A stretch of 64,000 nt of DNA from Actinomadura citrea (GTDB taxonomy: Bacteria; Actinomycetota; Actinomycetes; Streptosporangiales; Streptosporangiaceae): assembly GCF_013409045.1 (NCBI RefSeq), contig NZ_JACCBT010000001.1:5580001-5644000 (forward strand). Reading direction: 5' to 3'. The notes under the pieces are model-generated. The model made no database searches. It saw only the letters and a program-made list of their open reading frames with translations, and was not told the origin of the DNA. Both the position numbers and the translations under genes were made by a program. Numbering within the stretch: position 1 is the first letter of the stretch; every line of letters begins with the position of its first letter. Positions 1 through 7,820 of the stretch are shown here, piece after piece.

Positions 1-461
1 TCGACGTCGGCGCGGATGAGGCCGAAGGTCTGCGCGCGGCGCTGCCCAGCCTGCTGCGGCGGCGTGGCGCCATCGTCAACGTCTCGTCCAACGGGGCCCG
101 GATCCCGCACGCCGGGCCCATTGCGTACACGACGGCGAAGGCGGCGCTGACGGCGTTCGGCAAGGCCCTGGTCGAGGAGTTCGGGCCGCGGGGTGTGCGG
201 GTCAACACGGTGTCACCCGGCCCGGTCCGCACCGCCATGTGGGAGGACCCCAACGGCTACGGCGCCGAGCTCGCCGCGTCGATGGGCCTGGAGAGGGAGC
301 AGCTGGTGGCCGGGCTGCCCGCGGCCATGGGCATGACCACGGGCAGGCTCGTCGAACCAGCGGAGGTCGGGGCGCTCATCGCCTACCTCGCCTCGCCGCT
401 CGCGAGCAGCATCACCGGAGCCGACCACCTCATCGACGGCGGTGCGGTCAAGACCGCGTGA
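1..461 (+). CDS. SDR family oxidoreductase, C-terminal part (cut by window edge)
   Basis: The reading frame is open from base 3 and ends at 461, so the gene starts before the window. It encodes the C-terminal half of a classical short-chain dehydrogenase/reductase. The active-site Ser lies in IVNVSS, the catalytic pair is YTTAK (Tyr-x3-Lys) about 20 residues later, and the family signature RVNTVSPGPVRT follows. The N-terminal Rossmann TGxxxGxG motif is outside the window. The end, SSITGADHLIDGGA, is the usual C-terminal signature. A cytosolic NAD(P)-dependent oxidoreductase is expected; the substrate cannot be read from the sequence. Family assignment is firm. Confidence 0.9.
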   Translation, partial: DVGADEAEGLRAALPSLLRRRGAIVNVSSNGARIPHAGPIAYTTAKAALTAFGKALVEEFGPRGVRVNTVSPGPVRTAMWEDPNGYGAELAASMGLEREQLVAGLPAAMGMTTGRLVEPAEVGALIAYLASPLASSITGADHLIDGGAVKTA

Positions 462-896
462 GGATCCGTGCGCTTGCTGTACGGGGCTCCGGGACTCTAC
501 TGACGGGTAGCTGCGCTAAGGACTGACTAACACGGCCGGTGGCAACAGAGCCAACGTTTCGAGTGCGCCGTCGTCCCGGGTGGCTTGAGCTTCTGACCCG
601 GACCGCGGCGTCAGCCGGCGGGCACTTGAGATCGACGACAGGCCATGCGAGTCCGTTGTTCCTGTTGCGTCGCATTCATGTGGAGCCCCACATTGCGCAC
701 CGCACAACGGCGGCTCGCAACGTCTCCGTTCCCTCTCGAACGTGATCACGCTCCGAGCGGACCGGGAACTTGCTTTTCTCGCGACGTCAGTGCGGCGCGG
801 TGGAAGCTGAATGCGGCCGGTCCGGCGACGCGGTCGCGTGATCGCGAAGCGGGACGGGGCCCGGTCTGGGGCGGCCCGTCCCTCGTTCCTTCACGC
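462..896. other. Intergenic stretch without a supported gene
   Basis: About 435 bases between the SDR stop and the end of the lipoprotein gene. Open frames here lack a ribosome-binding site and family resemblance. I see nothing I can name. Confidence 0.5.
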
Positions 897-1229
897 TCAG
901 GGTTTGTGGCACTCCGCGCTGATCGGAGCCGTGGTCATCTCGACCTCAAGCATGTTGACCTGGTCCGACTCGCCCATCTTCTTCAGGCGCGGCCCCGCCG
1001 CCTTCACCGCGTCGCTGCCGGTATAGCGGGAGGCGACGTCGCCCAGATCCTTCAGGGAATCGAACACGCCCTTGTTCGAGAACGGATGCGGCCGCGTGTA
1101 TTCCGACCGGAAGTGCTTGTAGGCCGAGCACAGGTCGTCCACGTCGGTCGGTCCCGTGTCGGCGCACCCTGCCACCAGCGCCGTCGGCAGGAGAACGGCG
1201 GCCGCTGTGAGCACGCGCACGCTCCTCAC
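897..1229 (-). CDS. Small secreted lipoprotein, unknown function
   Basis: A 110-residue protein starting at GTG 1229, preceded by a strong GGGAGGG ribosome-binding site. The N-terminus has a short charged region (RSVR), a hydrophobic stretch and a lipobox ending ALVAGC, so it should be a lipid-anchored extracytoplasmic protein. The mature part (about 88 residues) is charged, with no recognised domain; it carries two Cys besides the lipobox Cys. The start overlaps the stop of the 31-codon ORF upstream (GTGA overlap), so the two are probably translationally coupled. Longer frames beginning at 1466 would bury the signal sequence inside the protein and are unlikely. Function unknown. Confidence 0.75.
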   Translation of the reverse strand: MRSVRVLTAAAVLLPTALVAGCADTGPTDVDDLCSAYKHFRSEYTRPHPFSNKGVFDSLKDLGDVASRYTGSDAVKAAGPRLKKMGESDQVNMLEVEMTTAPISAECHKP

Positions 1230-1321
1230 CGGTCGTCCCTCCCCGCGATAGTGACGTCGGCCAGGTCCATGTCCTGTCCCGACTTGATATGCGGCGGGAC
1301 GTGCCGCGCGTCGTCGTCCAT
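1226..1321 (-). CDS. 31-residue peptide ending in a V-x-I-A-G-R-D motif
   Basis: A short ORF from ATG 1321 (alternative in-frame ATG at 1333) to TGA 1226. A GGGGG stretch sits 5 bases before the 1321 start. Its stop overlaps the GTG start of the lipoprotein gene, the arrangement of translational coupling. The last residues, ADVTIAGRDDR, match the IAGRD/ISGRD motif found in the products starting at 4263, 6871 and 8521. The match and the coupling argue that it is translated. It could be only a leader peptide. No function is known. Confidence 0.5.
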   Translation of the reverse strand: MDDDARHVPPHIKSGQDMDLADVTIAGRDDR

Positions 1322-1333
1322 GTGTGCCCCCAT

Positions 1334-1660
1334 TTCCCCACCGGAGAAGCACGACTTTGGACAACGCGGACGGAAGCCGCAACGGCCCCTCCGGCGCCCC
1401 GACCCGCCTCTCCGGACCTTCGCAGGTCGCAGGCGGGATCGGGGTGCATCGGTCGAACGGAATCAACCGCCCTGTGCCTCATCTGAGCCACAGCCGGAAC
1501 CTGAGGAGGAATCGCGCGGGCACGGTCGAGGCCGACAACGCGCAGGTCCGCAGCCGGGCACCTGCTCGGACACGGTGTGCGCGCTCCTCGCCCGGGTGGG
1601 AACGCGGGTGCCGCCCGGTGATGATGGCGCTTCGCACACGCGCACAGAACGGGGGAGCTA
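1334..1660. other. Divergent intergenic region
   Basis: About 330 bases between the minus-strand peptide/lipoprotein pair and the plus-strand glycosyltransferase. It should hold both promoters. I could not place a convincing -35/-10 pair. Confidence 0.4.
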
Positions 1661-2986
1661 ATGAAGGACGCGAACACCGGACGGATCGAGGATGGCTGGA
1701 ACCTCGTATACGGCGGCTCCCCGGCGCCCGATTCCCAGGTATCCGGTTCTCCGGCGCCCGCTTCACCGCACCCGGCCCTCCCGAAGCCTGTTCGGACGCC
1801 GGACCGCCGTGTCCGCACCGTGCTGGTCGTCGCCGACGAATGGTTCCCGGCACGCGGTGGCCTCAGCGCCCTGAACCGCTACCTCTGCCGGGCCCTGGCC
1901 AGCGCGGGTGTCGACGTGTTCTGCCTGGTCCCTGGCCTGACCGACGACGAACGACGCGATATGGAGGACGCCGGGGTGCGTCCGATCATCGCGCTGCGGG
2001 CGCCTGGCATGACCGAGCGCGAGGCGCTGGTCCGCAGGCCGGTGCTGCCGGACGGCGTCGAGCCCGATCTGGTCGTGGGCCACGGCCGGGTGACCGGGCC
2101 AGTTGCGAAGGCGCTCGCCGAGGACCTCTTCGGAGGCACCCCGCGCCTCCATCTCGTCCATATGTCTCCTGAGGAGATCGAGTGGCACAAACTCGACGGT
2201 GACAGCGAGGCGGGCACCAGGGCCACGGAGCGGACGGCCATCGAACTCGGACTCGCCGCCGGCGCGGCCGCGGTGGTTCCGGTCGGACCGCGCCTGTACG
2301 AATGGATCGTGCGCGACCTGGACGACGGCATCACCCCGGTCGTCCCGCTCGACCCGGGCTTCGACCAGGTCGGCCCGGACGAACGTGCGGTGCCGAAAGG
2401 CGAACGGCGACCGCTGATCATGATCATGGGGCGGATGGACGACGCCCGGCTCAAGGGCGTCGAGCTCGCCGCCAGGGCGGTCGGGCACGCCCGCCGATAC
2501 GCTCCGGACGCCGACGACTGGGAGCTTCTCGTGCGCGGAACCCCTGCCGAGACCGAGGCCGAGACGCGCAAGAAGGTCGTCGGCTGGATCGGCCACCGTA
2601 CGGCGCGCGTGATGGTCCAGGCTTTCGATCCAGACATTGACGCGGTCCGGCGGGACCTGCGCCGGGCGAGCCTGCTGCTCATGCCGTCGCTCGTCGAAGG
2701 GTACGGGCTGGTCGGTCATGAGGCGATCACCATGGGGACCCCTGCTCTCGTCAGCGAGCACAGCGGCTTGGGCATGCTTCTGACGGAGCTGGCACCCCGC
2801 GAGAGCAGGAGCATCGTGGTGCCGGTCCGCGACACGCCCAAGGACGCCGCCGTGTGGGGTCACCGCATCGCCGCGGAGCTGCGCGACCGTCCGGCGGCGT
2901 TCGCGAGGGCCACCGCCCTCCGGCGGCACCTCGCCGCCCGCTGGACCTGGGCGGACGCCGTCGAGCGGATCCTCTCGGCGCTGTGA
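1661..2986 (+). CDS. GT4-type glycosyltransferase
   Basis: A 441-residue GT-B fold glycosyltransferase. The start ATG follows GGGGGAG at a good distance. Residues 1-50 are Pro/Ser/Gly-rich and look disordered. The N-terminal Rossmann domain begins near VLVVADEWFPARGGLSALNRYL, and the C-terminal domain carries the retaining-GT motif EGYGLVGHE (E-x7-E) in SLVEGYGLVGHEA, followed by GTPALVSEHSG. GT4 enzymes transfer a sugar from a nucleotide donor; the acceptor is unknown. It is a single gene on the plus strand, facing away from the lipoprotein pair. The low-complexity N-terminal extension is unusual for the family. Fold assignment is firm, substrate is not. Confidence 0.85.
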   Translation: MKDANTGRIEDGWNLVYGGSPAPDSQVSGSPAPASPHPALPKPVRTPDRRVRTVLVVADEWFPARGGLSALNRYLCRALASAGVDVFCLVPGLTDDERRDMEDAGVRPIIALRAPGMTEREALVRRPVLPDGVEPDLVVGHGRVTGPVAKALAEDLFGGTPRLHLVHMSPEEIEWHKLDGDSEAGTRATERTAIELGLAAGAAAVVPVGPRLYEWIVRDLDDGITPVVPLDPGFDQVGPDERAVPKGERRPLIMIMGRMDDARLKGVELAARAVGHARRYAPDADDWELLVRGTPAETEAETRKKVVGWIGHRTARVMVQAFDPDIDAVRRDLRRASLLLMPSLVEGYGLVGHEAITMGTPALVSEHSGLGMLLTELAPRESRSIVVPVRDTPKDAAVWGHRIAAELRDRPAAFARATALRRHLAARWTWADAVERILSAL

Positions 2987-3181
2987 CCGGTCAGCCGTCG
3001 GCCGTGAGCCGCGCCGGTGCTCGGCCGCCGCGGGATCCCGCATCTCCTCGAAGGGATTCCCCGCCTCGCCCCGGCGGGGAAACGCCCGATCCGGACAGGC
3101 GAAGGTGCGGCGGTCGTAGACCGGCTCGACCGGAGCCCGCACGACCTGGGGTGGCCGTGCAGGCTCCGGGACACCTCCCGA

Positions 3182-3457
3182 TCAGCGGCGGCTCTCTTCC
3201 CGCGTCTCCTTCGTCCACCACTCGTACGCCTTGACGCCCGCGTAGCCGAGCCCGATGAACGGGATGACGAAGATCATCCACGGGAACTCCCAGGTGCCGC
3301 TCGTCTGGGCGGCGACGAAGAAGCCGTATCCGGCGAACAGCACGCCGCCGGCGCCTATTCGCATGCGGTCCTTCACGGACATCCCCGGCATCAACGCGGC
3401 GCCGATCAGGACGAATCCGGAGAGGATCGAGAAGATCTCGTACTTGGACCAGGTCAT
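3182..3457 (-). CDS. Small membrane protein (91 aa)
   Basis: Three hydrophobic segments can be seen: residues 5-25 (YEIFSILSGFVLIGAAL), 34-50 and 58-76, with a charged C-terminal tail (WWTKETREESRR). A GGGCAGG-type ribosome-binding site precedes ATG 3457. No family recognised. It lies between the glycosyltransferase and the membrane protein with the RIAGRD motif, on the same strand as the small-protein cluster. Confidence 0.65.
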   Translation of the reverse strand: MTWSKYEIFSILSGFVLIGAALMPGMSVKDRMRIGAGGVLFAGYGFFVAAQTSGTWEFPWMIFVIPFIGLGYAGVKAYEWWTKETREESRR

Positions 3458-3549
3458 GGAAGCCTGCCCTTCTTCGGTGGATGCGGCGGGGGGCGTACGT
3501 CACATGGGGGTCATCGACACAGAGGTGAGGCGCTCCGCGGGAGAGCCGG

Positions 3550-4263
3550 TCAGTTCCCGCCGAAGCCCGGGAGAAGGTGATCGAACGGGCCGTTGTCGTG
3601 CGCGGCGTCCACGATGGACAGGTAGAGACCGCCCGCCCAGAGAAGGACTGCGTACTCGCCGGGGTTCAGCTGCCACCGGTTCCGTGACCGCTCCAGGTGC
3701 GCGGTGCCCTGCTGCTCGCCACGGAAGCGCATCATCGCGGTGGCGGTGCTGCCGCTGACCGAGACACTGCCGGCGTCCACCTTGTCGATCTCCTTGCGAT
3801 ACGACTCCGGAGCCCGCTCGAACGCCGCAGAGATCTTCTGCGTGCAGTTCTCCTGGCCCGGCTGAGCCAGTTCGCACCAAGCCTTCGCGTTCCCGGACCT
3901 TTCGGCCTTCTTCAGCGACTCAAGGGTCTTGCGCGCGCCCGACGCGCCCTCGGTGAACACCACGCGCGTGTCGATCCCTGAGCCGGCGGCGACGGTGCCG
4001 TACAGGCCGAAGCCGAGAACGAGCAGGAGCACAGCCCCGATGCCCGCGACGGCGAACATCGGCAAGGCGAACGAACGCGATCCGTTACGGATGACGAGGG
4101 AACTGTTGATCAGGCTCGTCCCGTTGATACCGACGCTGTTCCCCGCCACCGAGAACAGGTCGCGGCCCGCGATACGGCTGTTCCGCACGTGAGCGTTCCG
4201 GCCCGCGTTGAGCGATACTCCCGGGCGGGACTCCTCGAAGTCCGGCGGTCTGGTGTGTTCCAT
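3550..4263 (-). CDS. Single-pass membrane protein with N-terminal IAGRD motif
   Basis: A 237-residue protein. ATG 4263 is preceded by AAGGGGGAA; the frame extends further upstream but without a better start. Residues 15-62 form a Gly/Asn/Ser/Val-rich segment with the motif RIAGRDLFSV (30-39) followed by GNSVGINGTSL, of the beta-prone type seen in actinobacterial amyloid-like signalling tails. One membrane helix spans about residues 65-90. The C-terminal 145 residues, with two Cys (AWCELA, ENCTQ), should lie outside the cell and show no domain I recognise. The motif side would be cytoplasmic, which fits a receptor or effector whose soluble motif meets a partner. Confidence 0.75.
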   Translation of the reverse strand: MEHTRPPDFEESRPGVSLNAGRNAHVRNSRIAGRDLFSVAGNSVGINGTSLINSSLVIRNGSRSFALPMFAVAGIGAVLLLVLGFGLYGTVAAGSGIDTRVVFTEGASGARKTLESLKKAERSGNAKAWCELAQPGQENCTQKISAAFERAPESYRKEIDKVDAGSVSVSGSTATAMMRFRGEQQGTAHLERSRNRWQLNPGEYAVLLWAGGLYLSIVDAAHDNGPFDHLLPGFGGN

Positions 4264-4516
4264 GACGATTCCCCCTTGAACGGACGGCCCAACCCTGGGG
4301 AGCGGAGCGTGACGGGTCAACGCGGCTGCCGCGCGGTGGTGGGGCCGGTGGCGCCGCGCTCCCAGCGGCACCTGGTCGTGCCTGCCATGGCCTTGCAGGT
4401 CAGAGTGGTGAGAGCCGGTATCCGGCGGGCCTCGCCCACCGCCCCGGGGCGGCGATGGCAAGCGCGGAATCTACCGCCCGGTATGGCGCAGGCGATCCAT
4501 CCGCCGTTCGCCGCGG

Positions 4517-5197
4517 TCATCGCCGGTCGCTCTTCGATGCCAGCAGGCCCAGCGCGGCCGGATCGAGGACCGTGATGCGGCCCCGGCCCGTCTTGATGAT
4601 CCCGTCCCGACGCAGCGAGTGCAGCGCGCGTACCAGCGAGGCGCGCGACATCCCGAGGAGGTCGGCGATCTCGCGCTGGAGTCGCGGCAGGGAGGGTTCG
4701 GCCGCGTCGCTCCGCCGGTCCTGGTCGAGCAGCCGGGCGAGTCGCGTGAGCGGCGCCTCCTCACCGATGCCGCGTTGCAGGTCGGCGTCCCGGAGCCGTT
4801 GGACGGCCACGCGCAGCAGCACCCGGTTCAGCCCGTCGTACCGCCGTACGACCCGGTCGAATGCCTCGTGGGAGATCGCGAGGACGTTGCCCGCGTCCAC
4901 GGTGACGACCGTCGCCGAGTGGGGCCCGCCGTCCACCAGTGACATCTCGCCGACGATGTCGCCGGGCCCGCGATGCGCGAGCCAGACCTCGCCCTCACCG
5001 GTCCGGTGCACGACACGCGCGTGCACCGACCTGAGGATGAGGACGGCATCGCTACGGCGATCCTGGACGCAGAGTTCGGCGCCCGCCCGGCAGGCCCGTA
5101 TCCGTCCCGTCCCAGCCAGGGCATTGCGCCACTCGGCACGTAACTGGCTCCAGAAATCGTCCCCCTGCCCCCTCTCCGGCAGAGGCGCGCGCCGCAT
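4517..5197 (-). CDS. Crp/Fnr-family transcriptional regulator
   Basis: A 226-residue protein from ATG 5197. Residues 20-120 form a cyclic-nucleotide-binding beta-roll (RAGAELCVQDRRSD, GPGDIVGEMSLVDGGPHSATV, where the GEMSLVD-x9 stretch is the phosphate-binding cassette position). A dimerisation helix follows (120-145). The winged helix-turn-helix at 168-212 includes LQREIADLLGMSRASLVRALHSLRRDGII. The start is uncertain: a GGGAGGA lies 17 bases too far upstream of ATG 5197, and the frame is open to 5443. It probably senses a small ligand and acts on promoters nearby, but no target is shown by the sequence. Confidence 0.85.
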   Translation of the reverse strand: MRRAPLPERGQGDDFWSQLRAEWRNALAGTGRIRACRAGAELCVQDRRSDAVLILRSVHARVVHRTGEGEVWLAHRGPGDIVGEMSLVDGGPHSATVVTVDAGNVLAISHEAFDRVVRRYDGLNRVLLRVAVQRLRDADLQRGIGEEAPLTRLARLLDQDRRSDAAEPSLPRLQREIADLLGMSRASLVRALHSLRRDGIIKTGRGRITVLDPAALGLLASKSDRR

Positions 5198-5647
5198 CGG
5201 GCCGCCCGGAGCAGTCCTCCCAGGCCGCCGCGCAGGAAGGACGAGCGACGATTCGCCATTGCGTGCTTTCAAGCTCTCTTCGATACGCACTTCGTGTTCC
5301 GTGACTCGAAGCCGGACATGACATTGGTGACCTGTTTCGACCAGGTCGGTGATCCCACGGAGAGAAAGTGATAGCGATCTCTCCGGGAATCTTGTGGCCG
5401 ATTCCAGCCTTCCCTGCCCCGCCGTTCTGGATGCCCTGGACACTAATGAGAGCCGCCTTGTCTATGGGTCGCTCACTGCGCGTGTCCCCTGAAATGTCCC
5501 GCCCGGCAGGGCGAAGGCTTCCGCTGCATTACGACATCACGGAACGGGTGGGCATAGATCCGATGCTGGAAAGAGCTGGAATGCGCTGAAAATCCTCCGG
5601 CACCGGGCGAGAGCTGGTCCGGGTGTGCCTTCGGCCGGCGCCCGCGG
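5198..5647. other. Intergenic region upstream of the Crp-like gene
   Basis: About 450 bases between the Crp-like gene and the next minus-strand gene. It contains the probable Crp promoter and a possible alternative N-terminal extension of that protein (frame open to 5443). No separate gene supported. Confidence 0.4.
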
Positions 5648-5995
5648 TCAGAAGATGATGAAGATCATTCGGAAACGGCCGCCCCGGAAGAGGTAGCGGA
5701 CGTACAGGGCGGAGAGCCCCGTGCAGAGGAGTCCGATGAACCCTGCGCCGACGGCTCCGCCGGCGAAGACTCCGAAGCTTCCCAGCAGGAAGAGCGCGGT
5801 CACGCCCAGCCACCACCAGAAGTAGAACCCCATGTAGGTCGTCTTCGGGTGAGCCACCGCCCCCCGCTGCCGGTAGGCGCTCGGCTGCGGGCGAGGAGGA
5901 CCCGGCCGCGGGGGGACTTCCGAGGCCGGCCTTCTGTCGGAGGGGTTGCCCGGCTGGCCGTCGGCGCGCCGGTACGGGGCATTCTGGTCGGACAT
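5648..5995 (-). CDS. Small two-helix membrane protein with Pro-rich N-terminus
   Basis: A 115-residue protein from ATG 5995, preceded by AGGGAG. Residues 1-50 are hydrophilic and rich in Pro, Arg and Gln. Two membrane helices follow (about 55-75, YFWWWLGVTALFLLGSFGVF, and 78-97), then a basic-aromatic tail ending RMIFIIF. Unknown function. It is on the same strand as the other small membrane proteins of this cluster but lacks the GRD motif. Confidence 0.7.
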   Translation of the reverse strand: MSDQNAPYRRADGQPGNPSDRRPASEVPPRPGPPRPQPSAYRQRGAVAHPKTTYMGFYFWWWLGVTALFLLGSFGVFAGGAVGAGFIGLLCTGLSALYVRYLFRGGRFRMIFIIF

Positions 5996-6424
5996 GGTCG
6001 GCTCCCTGTCTGGTCGGTGCGGGGAAGCCACACCAGGGTCACCGAGGCTTTCTCCGAGCACGTACCAATCTGGACAACTCTGGAATGCACTCAAACTGCA
6101 CGCCGCCACCTCTTGTGGACTCGGCAGGTTTGTCTGATCTGCGACACGAGTGGCCGACGGGGAGGAAGTGGCCGGTAATTGCACAGACAAGAAGCCCATG
6201 AACTTATTGTGCGTGAACCTGGGCGCATGATCGGTTTCGCGTTCCGTGAACCGCCGTCTGTGACGGCGTACTTCTCACGCAAATAGCTTCAACTGCCGAC
6301 CGGCCCCGGCCAGCGGCGGGCCGACAACGCGCAGAAGGACTCTGCGACGCGGCTCCAGGATCATTGGCCAGGACGTTCCTCGGGGCGGTCCTGACGGCGG
6401 CCGATCGTTCATGATCCGGCGCCC
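5996..6424. other. Intergenic region
   Basis: About 430 bases between the 5995 start and the end of the three-gene GRD operon. It likely carries the promoter of the 5648-5995 gene and the transcription end of the operon. I see no gene. Confidence 0.4.
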
Positions 6425-6871
6425 TCAGTGCTGTAGCGCAAGCACGGCAAAGACGATCCCGATAGCGAGGATCACCGCGAGGAGGGCGAAACCACTGCCG
6501 CCGATGTCGATGGCGACCTTTCGGTGGGAGTCGCGTCCGGCCACCTGGAACGTCCCGCCGCGCGCCCCGTCTGCGTACAGGTGCACGCTGTTGCTCTGGG
6601 GCGGCGTGGTGGCGCGGGCCTGGTCGACCGCGGCGGACAGGGAGCGCGCGAAGGCCGCATCGCGTTCGACGGCCTGCCGGAGCAGGTCGCGCATCCACGC
6701 GCCGTCTCCCGGATTCGCCAGGAACGCCTCGAACGCCTCGAGCTGGCCGTTCAGCCGGAACCACCGCCGCACCAGGTCGTGGAGCTCGGTGGAGCTCGCC
6801 ACGGCCGCCGGGTTCACGATGGCCGTGGCGAGGACCTCGACCGCGTCGGACGCAAGTTTCTCCGCCACCAT
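6425..6871 (-). CDS. Tail-anchored protein with VAGRD motif, third gene of operon
   Basis: A 148-residue protein. ATG 6871 has AAGGAG six bases upstream; an ATG at 6877 overlaps that site and is less likely. Residues 1-88 are helical and soluble (STELHDLVRRWFRLNGQLEAFEAFL). Residues 92-116 are a Gly/Ser-rich segment ending TFQVAGRDSH, matching the motif of its neighbours. A single membrane helix (about 126-146) ends the protein. The N-terminal helical part resembles the small effector-associated adaptor domains of actinobacterial conflict systems, but I cannot name the family. It lies 16 bases after the stop of the NPCBM-type gene, so it is the last gene of the operon. Confidence 0.75.
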   Translation of the reverse strand: MVAEKLASDAVEVLATAIVNPAAVASSTELHDLVRRWFRLNGQLEAFEAFLANPGDGAWMRDLLRQAVERDAAFARSLSAAVDQARATTPPQSNSVHLYADGARGGTFQVAGRDSHRKVAIDIGGSGFALLAVILAIGIVFAVLALQH

Positions 6872-6887
6872 GCTCATCTCCTTCTGG

Positions 6888-7820
6888 CTAGTTCCCGGCG
6901 GAGGTCGGGCAGACGCTGGGCTGTCCGTTCGCGGGAAGGAGCTGCGCGTCCCCCCAGACCGCTCGGTAGTCGCCGCCGTACTCGGTGCCGTTCTTCGATG
7001 TGAGCAGGGTGGCCCGAAGGTAGAGGGTCGCGTAGGCCGAGATGTCCTGGTCGAACTCGGCCGGCTTGCCGGGGCTCACGGTCCGGCGGCCGATCACCCG
7101 CTGATCATCCCCGAGCAGGACGAACTCGACGCTTGCCTTTAGGTCCTCATCGTCAGGCATCCCGGCCAGCGCCATGAACCGCTGGTACCTCGTGGTGGGG
7201 GTGAGGGTGATGATCCGGGCCAGGCCGATCGCGGACACCGGCTGATAGATGCTGCGGGAGCACTGCCTCCCCGTGATTCGGGCGCCGGCCTCGACGGACA
7301 CCCCCGACGTGCCGCGGATCTGCTCCCTGGGCAGGTCGCGCAGAAAGACCGGAGTGACAGCGGTGGGGGGTGTGCTCCTCCGATCGGCTCCGGGTTCCGG
7401 ACTTGTCGGCCGGTAATACCGCCCGCCGGGCACATCCGTCGACACGTGCGCGACCAGCAGGCCGTTGACCGCCATGATGAGCGCCGCGCCCACGACGGCG
7501 CTCAACCCGCCCGCGTTCAGGGTGAAGCTGCGGTTGTGAGTCATGTACGCGTCCCGCGTGGCCGCCTGTGCGTTGACGGTCCCGCGGCCGGCCGGTTGCC
7601 ATGCGCCGCGCAGGACGATCACCGTGGTCAGCATCAGGACGGCGGCGAACCCGCCCCATACCCAGTCGCCGCCGAAGATCCGCCCCGCCGCACCGGCGGC
7701 CGCGCAGGCCACCAGGATCAGCAGCATCCTCAGCAGGGCACGCCGCGTCCGGCCGCCTCCGGGCCGGCCCATGGACGCCTCCACTTCCGCGCCCTCGCCC
7801 GCACGGGCCCTTGTCGTCAC
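6888..7820 (-). CDS. Three-helix membrane protein with C-terminal NPCBM-like domain, second gene of operon
   Basis: A 310-residue protein starting at GTG 7820, overlapping the stop of the upstream cyclase-like gene (GTGA). Hydrophobic segments lie at about 28-47, 54-71 and 104-125. Between the second and third is a beta-prone stretch (81-103, TVNAQAATRDAYM then HNRSFTLNAGG) that looks like a divergent copy of the GRD motif. The last 130 residues end with YLRATLL and AVWGDAQLL, typical of the NPCBM (novel putative carbohydrate-binding) beta-sandwich, here with Cys (GRQCSRS, SVCPTS) that may form a disulfide. The NPCBM part should be extracellular and could bind glycans. NPCBM assignment is by resemblance. 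Confidence 0.75.
   Translation of the reverse strand: MTTRARAGEGAEVEASMGRPGGGRTRRALLRMLLILVACAAAGAAGRIFGGDWVWGGFAAVLMLTTVIVLRGAWQPAGRGTVNAQAATRDAYMTHNRSFTLNAGGLSAVVGAALIMAVNGLLVAHVSTDVPGGRYYRPTSPEPGADRRSTPPTAVTPVFLRDLPREQIRGTSGVSVEAGARITGRQCSRSIYQPVSAIGLARIITLTPTTRYQRFMALAGMPDDEDLKASVEFVLLGDDQRVIGRRTVSPGKPAEFDQDISAYATLYLRATLLTSKNGTEYGGDYRAVWGDAQLLPANGQPSVCPTSAGN

Noticed and set aside
1763-3142. Long minus-strand open frame (459 codons) opposite the glycosyltransferase
   Set aside because: It mirrors the plus-strand GT4 gene, is full of Arg/His/Pro/Gly and has no domain; a GC-rich antisense shadow.
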